From contig JAPDQB010000050.1 in NCBI GenBank assembly GCA_034506175.1, positions 1-49,778 of the forward strand: a stretch of 49,778 bases of DNA, written 5' to 3'. A model generated the notes under the pieces. It saw nothing but the letters and a program-made list of their open reading frames with translations, made no database searches and was not told the origin of the DNA. Shown here piece by piece: positions 35,168-43,159 of this stretch; position 1 is the stretch's first letter; every line of letters begins with the position of its first letter. The stretch is from a candidate division KSB1 bacterium. Lineage in GTDB: Bacteria > Zhuqueibacterota > Zhuqueibacteria > Zhuqueibacterales > Zhuqueibacteraceae. Made by a program: the position numbers and the translations under genes.

Positions 35168-35198
35168 ACTGACCGGTCACTTTGAGTAACCGGTCAGT
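35168..35198. promoter_or_regulatory. ACCGGT palindrome hairpin between the TonB and FN3 genes
   Basis: A perfect 10-bp stem, ACTGACCGGT (35168-35177) with ACCGGTCAGT (35189-35198), has an 11-nt loop; TGACCGGTCA (35170-35179) is itself a perfect palindrome. GACCGGTCAC recurs at 38769-38778, upstream of the TonB gene. It is either an intercistronic hairpin or a paired operator. Confidence 0.5.
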
Positions 35199-35212
35199 AC
35201 ACAATCGGTGAA

Positions 35213-38200
35213 TTATAATGAAATTCTCATCCCGAATACAACACTGCGCGGATTAAGGAAGGTGCGATAGGTTTCATTCGGCATATCGATGTAAGCCTTG
35301 TCTTTCAACACTTGATCGACAAAGGCTTGATCGGCCTGTTTCCACGACCCGCCGGTAAATTCCATGTAGCGCTTGGTGGCCTGAACATAGAAAAGCACCC
35401 TGCGGCCCGGCTCAAGAAAAGTGGCGCCCGAGGGCAAACCATTTGCCGGCAAATTGGCTTCGGTGGCAACCTTCTCAATTGGCACAAACGCCACACCGTC
35501 TTTACGGCGATCACCGGGGCGGTCTTTGCCGGGGATGTTGATATACTGGGGCGTCGTGACAATGTCTTTGGGGAAGGCGCTTTCCGGCAACTGCAGCGAC
35601 ATCATGTAATTTTCATAATCCAGATTGCCTTCAAAGGGGCCGCCATACGGATTGCCCGGCTGAAAATACATGTACTTGAGATTCAGGATATTATTCACAT
35701 CGAGGAAAAACTGCGCCTGGCCTAAAGTGGTGGCGACATTCTTGCTAATGCGCAGATCAAGACTCCAGAAATCTTTCATCTGCACATTGTTTTGCAGACC
35801 GGGGATGACACCGCCGCCCGGGCCCACCCAGGTGTAATTCTGTCCGGCGCGCCAGCCGCCTAACAAATCAAGACGGAGATCCCGCACGATTTTCGGCCCG
35901 AAGTCTTTGGGAATGACAAACTCCAGATTCAACGTGCCGAAAGGCTGCGAAACCGGACGGAACTGGTAATGATCGGTTGAGGTCAGCTCGTAATCCCGTT
36001 GGGCAACCACGCTTTCGTACTGACGACCCAAGCCAAAATTTCCGGCTTTGAATTGCTGGAAGGTGTAGTTGACAAAACCGCGCAGCCAGCGGCCGCGAGT
36101 TTTGTTGAGGGTGATTTCAAAGCCGCGCACGTCGCTGTAGTTCAACGGTTGGGAGAGCGAATAATCGACGAGCAAATCAATGCTGGTGAATTGGACGCCG
36201 CGCGGTTGATTGTCATTATCACGGTAAAAACCGGAAAGGCGCAGCAGATACTTGTCAAACAGGTTCTGCTCATAGCCCAACTCGTAAGCCACCGTTCTCT
36301 GCAAAGGCTGGTTGGGGTCGCCAAGGCGATAGATGTTGCCATTCCAAGCCAACTGGAATTGGAAAAGATTTCTCGCATCCAACAACTGGCGGAAGTGGCC
36401 GTAATTGAAGTACAACTTGCTGTTGACCGTAATCGGGAAAGACACGCCCAGACGCGGGCTCAAGGTCACTTGCTTCTCCGTGCTGGTGGTCTGCAGCGTC
36501 TCATTCCGCGTGGCATTGCCTTTCGCCGTAAAAGAGCGGTCAAAAGCGGAATAGACGTACCACTCGCCGCGCGGATCAAAATAATCCAGACGCAAACCGA
36601 CGTTGGCAATCATACCCTTGAATTCGAGCTTGTTTTGCACGTACGCCGCGCCTTGCATCGGGCTTTGTTCCCACTTCTGGCGCGAGCGCTGCAAATGCAC
36701 GATCACCGAATCGTCGGAGCGGAAATTCATGTTCAGGTCGTTGAAAATCAACTCGACGCCGGCTTTGAGTTGCTGGACGCGGTTCAATTGCTTGGTGAAA
36801 TCGACCTTGGCGTTCCACACCGAAACCCGGGAGGTGTCCCGGGCGCGGGCCCAATGGCCGCCCAGACGCAACCCACTGCCGATGCTGCTGGTGCCGTCCG
36901 AAGTCCAGCCAAACGGCGCCTCATCCAGTTTGTAGCCCGGCCCAATGGTCTTGACGGTGGCCAGGCTGCGCCGCCGGCTGGGATGAGAGTCATAAGAGGT
37001 ATGAAAACGCGAAACATGGACTTCATAGAAGGTATTCTTGTTCAGGGTATGGGTAAAGGATCCGCCCAACAGATACCGTTTGGTATCATTGATGGAATAA
37101 ACGTCCTCCCCAAAGATCATGCTGCGTCCGACGTGGTCGGCGTTGTCATTCACCAATGTTATTCTGCCGGGCTCGACATCGGACCACGGATAAAGCGGAA
37201 TGCCGCCACGCTGGGGATTGGGGAAATCAACGATCTCAAACGCATAGTCGGCCATGCCGGTTTGTTTCGCCCACAAGCCCTGCAGGTTCAACTTCATGTT
37301 GGCTTTGAGATCAGTGGTGATTTTGCCTTGAAACAAATCCTCCTTAAAGGATTTGCGCGCCTGCGGATAGAAATAAGGCTCTTGCGTGCCGCGATATGAG
37401 GCGCTGAATCGCAAACCGCCCAACGGCTTGTTGAGCAGAGGGATTGGGCCGCCCAATGTGGCATCGATTTCATAATTCGCGTCTTCGATGTTCACATTCT
37501 TGCGGTGATGATAATTGAAGACCTCTTTCAATTGCGCCACAGAAAGGTCATTCGTCGGATCATTATCTTTCAGCGCATCGGCGGCGATTTTATTCCAGCC
37601 GCCTTCAAAGGGATAGTATTGCCGCCGCGTATAAATATCCCACGCGCCGCCATCAGTGCCTTTGTCTGAAACAGCCGGATCAAGAAACGGCCGCATATAA
37701 TAAGCGTTCGGATCTTTTGGGCCGGGGCCAAAATGATAATCCGGCTGGCTGTAGCGGACAATGCCGTCGAAGGTGTATTTGTCGCGCAAACCTTCTTTGG
37801 TGACCACCGTCACCTGGCCGGCGCGGACGTTGCCGTATTCCGCATTGAAACCGCCGGTCTGAACTTGGACTTCGTCAATAGCCGTATAGCTGACGGAGTT
37901 AAACGCCTGATTGTCGCGTCCATCCCGCAGTGAAAGGCCGTCGACGGTGAAATTGATTTGATCACGGCCGCCGCCGCGAATGACGAAACCTTTTTCAACG
38001 CCGGCTTGCAGATCGATGATTTGCTGCACGCTGGTGCGCGGCAGGTTTTGAATTTCCACGGCGCTGATGTTGGCGACATTGCCCGAGATATCCGGCTGCA
38101 CCACCGGGCGCTCGGCGATGACTGTCACTTCTCCGGCCTGCACCGCTTCTTCTTGCAGCGCAAAATTTCCCGTGAAATCAACCGTTGTCGTCAAGTCGAT

Positions 38201-38497
38201 CAACACCCGCACGTTGGTTTGCACCACCGGGCCATAGCCGATAATGCTCGCCCGCACCGAGTACGAGCCTGGGGGAATTTGCAGAATGAAATATCTGCCG
38301 TCCACATCGGTCACTGCACCCAGATTCGTTCCGACCACGACCACATTAACGCCTGGCAGACCCTGGCCCGTCTTTTTATCAACCACTTGCCCAGCGATCT
38401 TGCCAGTGGTGCCAGCATGAACAGCCGACCATGCCATGAGAAAGAACAACGTGGCAACGGTGCACACGCCGAACAACCTCGTAAGGAAAACCTTCAT
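35213..38497 (-). CDS. TonB-dependent outer-membrane receptor
   Basis: A 1094-residue outer-membrane transporter. The signal peptide is residues about 1-28. A CarboxypepD_reg-like domain (GKIAGQVVDKKTGQGLPGVNVVVVGTNLGAVTDVDGRYFILQIPPGSYSVR) covers about 32-115, followed by the plug (VEIQNLPRTSVQQIIDLQAGVEKGFVIRGGGRDQINFTVDGLSLRD, FNAEYGNVRAGQVTVVTKEG) and a 22-strand-type barrel ending VVFGMRISL. The SusC-like length and layout suit a carbohydrate, peptide or metal complex receptor, but no SusD gene is adjacent; the FN3/T9SS protein follows instead. ATG 38497 has GAGGAGG upstream. A TATAAT-like -10 lies about 60 bp before the start. Confidence 0.94.
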   Translation of the reverse strand: MKVFLTRLFGVCTVATLFFLMAWSAVHAGTTGKIAGQVVDKKTGQGLPGVNVVVVGTNLGAVTDVDGRYFILQIPPGSYSVRASIIGYGPVVQTNVRVLIDLTTTVDFTGNFALQEEAVQAGEVTVIAERPVVQPDISGNVANISAVEIQNLPRTSVQQIIDLQAGVEKGFVIRGGGRDQINFTVDGLSLRDGRDNQAFNSVSYTAIDEVQVQTGGFNAEYGNVRAGQVTVVTKEGLRDKYTFDGIVRYSQPDYHFGPGPKDPNAYYMRPFLDPAVSDKGTDGGAWDIYTRRQYYPFEGGWNKIAADALKDNDPTNDLSVAQLKEVFNYHHRKNVNIEDANYEIDATLGGPIPLLNKPLGGLRFSASYRGTQEPYFYPQARKSFKEDLFQGKITTDLKANMKLNLQGLWAKQTGMADYAFEIVDFPNPQRGGIPLYPWSDVEPGRITLVNDNADHVGRSMIFGEDVYSINDTKRYLLGGSFTHTLNKNTFYEVHVSRFHTSYDSHPSRRRSLATVKTIGPGYKLDEAPFGWTSDGTSSIGSGLRLGGHWARARDTSRVSVWNAKVDFTKQLNRVQQLKAGVELIFNDLNMNFRSDDSVIVHLQRSRQKWEQSPMQGAAYVQNKLEFKGMIANVGLRLDYFDPRGEWYVYSAFDRSFTAKGNATRNETLQTTSTEKQVTLSPRLGVSFPITVNSKLYFNYGHFRQLLDARNLFQFQLAWNGNIYRLGDPNQPLQRTVAYELGYEQNLFDKYLLRLSGFYRDNDNQPRGVQFTSIDLLVDYSLSQPLNYSDVRGFEITLNKTRGRWLRGFVNYTFQQFKAGNFGLGRQYESVVAQRDYELTSTDHYQFRPVSQPFGTLNLEFVIPKDFGPKIVRDLRLDLLGGWRAGQNYTWVGPGGGVIPGLQNNVQMKDFWSLDLRISKNVATTLGQAQFFLDVNNILNLKYMYFQPGNPYGGPFEGNLDYENYMMSLQLPESAFPKDIVTTPQYINIPGKDRPGDRRKDGVAFVPIEKVATEANLPANGLPSGATFLEPGRRVLFYVQATKRYMEFTGGSWKQADQAFVDQVLKDKAYIDMPNETYRTFLNPRSVVFGMRISL

Positions 38498-38555
38498 ACC
38501 CGTCCTCCTCGCTTGATGGTTAGTGAGGTGATTTAGGTTAATTATTTACAACACC

Positions 38556-38584
38556 ATTATAAAAATTATTCTTGGGCGGGAAAA
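38556..38584 (-). promoter_or_regulatory. Candidate promoter of the TonB receptor operon
   Basis: On the minus strand a perfect TATAAT (38561-38556) is preceded, 17 bp away, by TTTTCC (38584-38579), a weak -35. Transcription would start near 38549, giving a leader of about 50 nt before the ATG. It was judged by eye only. Confidence 0.35.
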
Positions 38585-38953
38585 TTCGCCTGAACTCGAG
38601 ACAGCAAAAACTCTGATCAAATTCGTGTAGTCCGTTGTTGTAAACTTTAGGGTATCTTAAAAAATACCGCTCACACAATTTCAACAACTTTGGATACGAC
38701 TTAATGACTTGAGACGTAAAATTCGGCGAATCTGATGTTGAAGCCAAGTCTAAAACTCCAGACCGAAAGACCGGTCACACACGAAGAAGAATCGAGGAAA
38801 ACAACCGCGCAAAATCGAAGGTGAAGGTGTTACTCTCTCCAAATACTAAGTCTAATAAATATCGACAATTTTTATGCCGTAAGGAAATATTTAAAAACCC
38901 ATGACTAACACATTATAAATAAACAACCACTCCGTTACCACCACAACAGAATT

Positions 38954-38969
38954 GTGCAATAGATTGCAC
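38954..38969. promoter_or_regulatory. Palindrome GTGCAATAGATTGCAC, possible operator
   Basis: Perfect 7-bp arms around a 2-bp centre, with a further half-site TTGCAC at 38987-38992. It lies in the divergent region 166 bp upstream of the FKBP gene. Confidence 0.45.
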
Positions 38970-39010
38970 GCCACCATGACCAAGACTTGCACACCATCGC
39001 TCAAAGTGAA

Positions 39011-39024
39011 GGAAAACGTTTTCC
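39011..39024. promoter_or_regulatory. Perfect palindrome GGAAAACGTTTTCC, LacI-type operator-like
   Basis: A 14-bp perfect palindrome with a central CG, the symmetry typical of LacI-family operators. It is 111 bp upstream of the FKBP start. No LacI-type gene lies in the window. Confidence 0.45.
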
Positions 39025-39134
39025 GGAATTTAAACTTTTTTTTTGCATTGTCAAGCATTTTTTTGTAAATTTTGTAAATTTTTTTCGGATCGTCCCAGGC
39101 GATTTTGCTCGATCATCATAAATAAGGAGTTCTC

Positions 39135-39854
39135 ATGTCCCCGAAAATGGCCGTTTTGCTTTTGCTCTGGTTGGTTTTATCATGCAGCCGTCATGAAAAA
39201 TCATCCGCTCCCACTTCGCAAAAATTAACCACCACGCGCGAAAAATTCAGCTACGCGCTCGGCTACGATTTCGGCCCGAATATGGAACATATCAAATCCG
39301 GCGTCGACCTCCAATTCTTCATGCGCGGCCTCGAAGATTATTTGAATAAAAAGGAAGCGCTGGTGCCGATGGAAGAGCGCCAGCGCCTGCGGGCCGAGGA
39401 ATTTACGCGCATCGGCGACGAATATATCGCCCAGCAAAAAGAAGAAGCGCAGAAAAGGCTGCAAGCCGGCGAAGCCTTTCTCGCCGAAAACCAAAAGCAG
39501 CCCGGCGTCGTCACCACCGCCAGCGGCTTGCAATATCTGGTTTTGACGGAGGGCCACGGCCGCCAGCCCGGTTTAAATGATCGCGTCAAAATCAAATATC
39601 GCGGCGCTTTTATCGACGGCACGGAATTCGTCAGTACGGAAAGGTTTTCGGGAAAACCCTCGACGCTGCTCGTCCGAAGCGGCATTCCCGGTTGGGTCGA
39701 AGGCTTTCAACTCATGCGCACTGGCAGCAGCTATCGTTTCTTTCTTCATCCCCGCCTGGCCTATGGAGAAATCGGCCAAAAACCCGACATCCCGCCGAAC
39801 GCCACCTTGATTTATGATGTCGAATTGGTGGAAATCATGACCGACGAGGAATAA
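39135..39854 (+). CDS. FKBP-type peptidyl-prolyl isomerase, lipoprotein (Mip/FkpA-like)
   Basis: Periplasmic or surface folding catalyst that isomerises peptidyl-proline bonds, 239 residues. The N-terminal signal ends in the lipobox VLSC (Cys at about 17). A helical FKBP_N dimerisation domain (KFSYALGYDFGPNMEH to the Gln/Glu-rich AQQKEEAQKRLQAGEAFL) is followed by the FKBP domain (SGLQYLVLTEGHGRQPGLNDRVKIKYRGAFIDGTEFVST to PPNATLIYDVELVEI). ATG 39135 has AAGGAG 5 bases upstream. The catalytic domain shows some divergence: WVEGFQLMRTGSSYRFFLHPRLAYGE keeps the usual W-x-E-G-x-x-x-M core. Confidence 0.95.
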   Translation: MSPKMAVLLLLWLVLSCSRHEKSSAPTSQKLTTTREKFSYALGYDFGPNMEHIKSGVDLQFFMRGLEDYLNKKEALVPMEERQRLRAEEFTRIGDEYIAQQKEEAQKRLQAGEAFLAENQKQPGVVTTASGLQYLVLTEGHGRQPGLNDRVKIKYRGAFIDGTEFVSTERFSGKPSTLLVRSGIPGWVEGFQLMRTGSSYRFFLHPRLAYGEIGQKPDIPPNATLIYDVELVEIMTDEE

Positions 39855-39970
39855 AATCGCTTTTCGGTTCCGTTTACCATTTGGGTTCAATTTTCCGCTT
39901 GCATCTGAGCGCCAGTGTGATTATATTCTGGCGTCATCAAGGGTATCAATTTTATTTCTTTGGTTCAATT

Positions 39971-40873
39971 ATGGCCACAACGATTGTACCAACTCTTCCG
40001 CCGCGCCAAAATGTTCATCGTGAGAAAAGTCTCGCTGCTGGCGGTGTCTTGCAGCGCGAAGAAGAGTATCTCCCGGAATCGGATGGGAAACCCATGGCTG
40101 AAACCGATCGTCATCGCGACCAGATGGTGGACTTGCTGCATGCCTTGCAAGAACACTTCCGCGAGAATCCGCAGGTCTATGTGAGCGGCAATATTTTCGT
40201 TTATTATCTCGATGAAAATGGAGATCGCCAGTCGGTCTCGCCGGATATTTTGGTGGTGTTTGGCGTGGAGAAAAAGGAGCGCCGCATCTACAAAATCGAC
40301 GAAGAAGGCAAAGGGCCGGAGGTCGTCATCGAGTTGACATCCCCCAGCACCAAAGTCGAAGATTTGGTGACGAAACATTACATCTACGCCAATCTCGGCG
40401 TTCGGGAATATTTTCTTTTCGATCCTTATGGCGAAACTGCTCAACCGCCTTTGCGCGGTTTCCGGCTCAAAGGTGGCGAATACGTGCCGATAGCCGGAAA
40501 TGTGCTCACTAGTGAAGTTCTGGGATTGGTGTTAAAAGTCGAAGAAAACGAACTGCGGCTGTACCATCCTGAAACCAGTGAACGTTTGCGAACTCCGGCA
40601 GAAGCTGAAGCCGCGCGACGCGAAGCCGAAGCCGCACGCCAACAGGCCGAAGCCGCGCGCCAACAGGCCGAAGCCGCGCGCCAACAGGCCGAAGCCGCGC
40701 GCCAACAGGCCGAAGCCGCGCGCCAACAGGCCGAAGCCGCGCGACGGGAAGCTGAAGTTGCACGACGCCAAGCCGAAGCCTTAGCAGAAAAAGAATCAGC
40801 CGCGCGGCAAGCTGCTGAAACAGAACTCGCGCGCCTGCAAAAAGAGCTGGCGAAACTGCAAGCGAAATCATGA
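39971..40873 (+). CDS. Uma2-family protein with a heptad-repeat C-terminal tail
   Basis: A 300-residue protein. The first about 200 residues are a PD-(D/E)XK nuclease-like Uma2 domain: SVSPDILVVFGVEKKERRIYKI contains the Pro-Asp, and PEVVIELTSPST the next acidic strand, followed by DLVTKHYIYANLGVREYFLFDP. The biological role of Uma2 proteins is unknown; they are abundant in filamentous and FCB-type genomes. From residue about 208 the sequence turns into a highly regular EAARQQA heptad coiled coil ending KELAKLQAKS. The ATG at 39971 begins MATTIVPTLPPRQ; the frame is open 30 codons upstream, without a clear ribosome-binding site at either start. The stop overlaps the gntK stop region. Confidence 0.88.
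   Translation: MATTIVPTLPPRQNVHREKSLAAGGVLQREEEYLPESDGKPMAETDRHRDQMVDLLHALQEHFRENPQVYVSGNIFVYYLDENGDRQSVSPDILVVFGVEKKERRIYKIDEEGKGPEVVIELTSPSTKVEDLVTKHYIYANLGVREYFLFDPYGETAQPPLRGFRLKGGEYVPIAGNVLTSEVLGLVLKVEENELRLYHPETSERLRTPAEAEAARREAEAARQQAEAARQQAEAARQQAEAARQQAEAARQQAEAARREAEVARRQAEALAEKESAARQAAETELARLQKELAKLQAKS
40601..40770. repeat. 21-bp tandem coding repeats in the Uma2 tail
   Basis: Copies of GCCGAAGCCGCGCGCCAACA (plus one G) follow each other, five of them identical or nearly so, flanked by degenerate copies. Each encodes one EAARQQA heptad. The high identity suggests slippage-driven length variation. Confidence 0.9.
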
Positions 40874-41353
40874 TAATCCGCGCTTGATCAAATCGACAAT
40901 CACCGTTGGCTCTTGCATCACGTCGACGGTGAGCACGCCCTCCGGCTCCTCCAGCGTCTCAAATTGGCTTTGCAAAAGGTTCGGGTTCATAAAATGGTCT
41001 CGCCGCTCCTGCAAACGCTGTTGTATGAGGGCGAATTCCCCTTTTAAATACACGAATCGAATCTCCTCCGGCCGGCCTTGCTGCAGCCGGTCGCGATATC
41101 TTTGCTTGAGCGCCGAACAGGCTAAAATGGCATTCGCGCCGTTTTGAAGTTGTTGCTCGATCAGTCGTCGCAAGGTTGCCAACCACAAGTCACGATCATC
41201 ATCATCAAGGGGAATGCCGCTACGCATCTTTTTGATATTCGCTTCAGGATGAAAATCGTCGCCGTCATAAAACGGCCAACCGAGCGCCTCGGCCAAAAGC
41301 CGCCCGATCACCGTTTTGCCGGCGCCGGAAACGCCCATGAGGATGATAATCAT
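40868..41353 (-). CDS. gntK: Gluconokinase
   Basis: Phosphorylates D-gluconate to 6-phosphogluconate. The 161 residues, typical of the family, have the P-loop GVSGAGKT at about 7-14 and the gluconokinase signature GWPFYDGDDFHPEANIKKMRSGIPLDDDDRDLWL, with Q-R-R-D-H-F-M near 130. ATG 41353 is selected because MIIILMGVSGAGKT is the canonical start; no strong ribosome-binding site is present, so coupling to the permease gene 29 bp upstream is likely. The 3' end overlaps the convergent Uma2 gene by 6 bp. Confidence 0.95.
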   Translation of the reverse strand: MIIILMGVSGAGKTVIGRLLAEALGWPFYDGDDFHPEANIKKMRSGIPLDDDDRDLWLATLRRLIEQQLQNGANAILACSALKQRYRDRLQQGRPEEIRFVYLKGEFALIQQRLQERRDHFMNPNLLQSQFETLEEPEGVLTVDVMQEPTVIVDLIKRGLS

Positions 41354-41358
41354 AACAA

Positions 41359-41380
41359 GTAAAACGTGAGACGTAAAGCG
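41359..41380. repeat. ACGTAAA-type intergenic repeat between the permease and gntK
   Basis: GTAAAACGTGAGACGTAAAG and its flank fill most of the 29-bp gap. The unit is shared with elements at 6389-6442 and 9747-9777. Confidence 0.4.
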
Positions 41381-41382
41381 TA

Positions 41383-42720
41383 TCAAATTGCAATAAGCAA
41401 CGCCAGTACAAAAACCACAGCAAACCCCACCAGCGACATCAACGTCACCGCCACGGTCCACGAACGCAGGGTATCTTTTTCGCTCAAGCCGAAATAACGA
41501 TTGATCAGCCAAAAGCCAGAGTCGTTGACGTGTGACATGATTGACGCGCCGGCGGCAATCGCCACCACCATCAAGCCCAAAACCGGGCCATGCATCTGGA
41601 GCGTGGTCACGACCGGCGACATGATGCCGGCAGCGGTGATCATCGCCACCGTCGCGGAACCCTGGGTGATGCGAATAATCGCGGCCGCGATGAACGCGAG
41701 CAAAATCGGCGGCAAAGGCGAAGCCGCCATCATTTTGCCCAAAACGTTGCCGACGCCGGAATCGATCAAAACCTGTTTGAAAACACCGCCGGCGCCGGTG
41801 ACCAAAATGATGATGCCGGCCGGCTCCAGTGCTTTGGTGGCGATTTTCCGGACTTCTTCGTGCGAATACCCGCGCCGCACGCCCAACAAATAAAAAGCCA
41901 GCAGCGTTGCCAGAATGAGCGCCACAAACGGATGTCCGACGAAGGCGAGAAAGCTTCGCGTTGCCCCGGGTTCCAACCAGGCGCTGGACACGGTATTTAA
42001 AATAATCAGCAAGAGGGGAATGAAAATAATGCCGGCGACGGTTCCGAAGCGCGGCAATTCCTTGTCATCAGCGCGCTTCTGATTTTCAAGCTGAAAATAA
42101 TCCGGCACGGTGGCGGGAATGCGCGCCGCAAGATATCGCGCGAACAACGGGCCGGCGATAATCACCGCCGGAATTCCCGCGATGACACCGAACAAAATCA
42201 CCCAGCCGAGATCGGCCCGCAGCAATTCCGCCACGGCTATCGGGCCGGGCGTCGGTGGCACGAAGGCGTGCGTCGCCGCCAATCCGACCACCAGCGGAAT
42301 GCCGTAATAAAGCAGCGAACGGCCGGTTTTGCGCGCCAAGCCGTGCACCAGCGGCACGATGATGATGAAGCCGACATCGAAAAAAATCGGGATGGCCACG
42401 ATGAAACCGCTCAACGCCAGCGCCCACTGCGCCTTGGCCTCGCCGAATTTTTTCAACAATTCCTGCGCCAGCCGTTCGACGCCGCCGGAAACTTCCAGCA
42501 GTTGCCCCAGCATCGCTCCCAATCCGACGACGACGGCGACGAATCCGAGCGTCTCCCCCATTCCTTTTTTAATCGAGTCCAGGACGTTGATCAACGGCAT
42601 TCCCACGGCGATGCCGGCGAGCACGCTTACCAAAAGCAACGCGACGAAGGCTTGCAGCTTGACGCGGATGACGAGGAAAAGGAGAAGTAAAATTCCCGCG
42701 AGGGCAACGAAGATGGGCAT
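41383..42720 (-). CDS. Gluconate:H+ symporter family permease (GntP)
   Basis: A 445-residue inner-membrane transporter with about 12-14 hydrophobic segments. Family motifs include GFIVAIPIFFDVGFIIIVPLVHGLARK (residues about 105-131), HAFVPPTPGPIAVAELL and SHVNDSGFWLINRYFGLSEKDTLRSWTV near the C-terminus, all hallmarks of GntP permeases. The gluconokinase gene directly downstream supports gluconate or a related hexonate as substrate. The start ATG 42720 lacks a ribosome-binding site; the DoxX-like gene ends 18 bp upstream. Confidence 0.95.
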   Translation of the reverse strand: MPIFVALAGILLLLFLVIRVKLQAFVALLLVSVLAGIAVGMPLINVLDSIKKGMGETLGFVAVVVGLGAMLGQLLEVSGGVERLAQELLKKFGEAKAQWALALSGFIVAIPIFFDVGFIIIVPLVHGLARKTGRSLLYYGIPLVVGLAATHAFVPPTPGPIAVAELLRADLGWVILFGVIAGIPAVIIAGPLFARYLAARIPATVPDYFQLENQKRADDKELPRFGTVAGIIFIPLLLIILNTVSSAWLEPGATRSFLAFVGHPFVALILATLLAFYLLGVRRGYSHEEVRKIATKALEPAGIIILVTGAGGVFKQVLIDSGVGNVLGKMMAASPLPPILLAFIAAAIIRITQGSATVAMITAAGIMSPVVTTLQMHGPVLGLMVVAIAAGASIMSHVNDSGFWLINRYFGLSEKDTLRSWTVAVTLMSLVGFAVVFVLALLIAI

Positions 42721-42738
42721 AATAATTGCGTTTTTTGA

Positions 42739-43125
42739 TCAATTGTAGCGAGAGGTTTGCCGTATTTTGTAATACAACATGGCGGCAAAATACAGCAGAT
42801 ATTTTAGCGGCGTGCCGTAGCCGCCATCCTGCGCGGAGAGATGGCTGTAAACCGCTCCTGCCATCACCGAAGCCAGAATCAGCAGCGCGGCGAGGTTGGT
42901 GCGAGGATGCAACAAACCCACCCCGGCCAGCGTTTCGGAAATTCCAATGGGAATTTGAATCCATGCCGGATAGCCAAAACGCGTATCGAAATCATAATCG
43001 CTGGTGAAATTGGAGACGCCCCAAACGATAAAATCAATGCCAAAATAAATCGAGACGAGTTGATAGATAAAATCTTTGAGGCGTTGTTCGTTGATCGATT
43101 CCATATTGAGAGCTCGTTGAGTCAT
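42739..43125 (-). CDS. DoxX-like small membrane protein
   Basis: A 128-residue protein with about four membrane helices (IYFGIDFIVWGVSNF, IQIPIGISETLAGVGLL, AALLILASVMAGAVY, KYLLYFAAMLYYKI). The composition and the I-G-x-x-E-x-x-x-G-x-G-L-L segment resemble DoxX/DUF417-type proteins of unknown function. The start may be ATG 43125 or ATG 43104 (MESINEQRLKDF), the latter having a GAG 8 bases upstream. It lies within the sugar-acid gene block, between the epimerase and the permease; a functional link is only contextual. Confidence 0.7.
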   Translation of the reverse strand: MTQRALNMESINEQRLKDFIYQLVSIYFGIDFIVWGVSNFTSDYDFDTRFGYPAWIQIPIGISETLAGVGLLHPRTNLAALLILASVMAGAVYSHLSAQDGGYGTPLKYLLYFAAMLYYKIRQTSRYN

Positions 43126-43159
43126 TTATGGTGGCAAACTTAAGTTTGGCACTCCGATC

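Larger units (their letters stand above)
38498..39134. other. 637-bp AT-rich divergent regulatory region
   Basis: Separates the minus-strand TonB operon from the plus-strand FKBP gene. It contains a candidate TonB promoter, a GACCGGTCAC motif (38769-38778), two perfect palindromes (38954-38969 and 39011-39024) and a T-rich stretch with two TTTTGTAAATTTT-like repeats (39060-39085) just before FKBP. A 69-codon minus frame at 38538-38747 overlaps the promoter and shows no family features, so no gene is called. Confidence 0.6.

Noticed and set aside
38538..38747. 69-codon minus-strand frame upstream of the TonB gene
   Set aside because: It overlaps the candidate promoter, has no ribosome-binding site or family features, and sits in AT-rich regulatory DNA.
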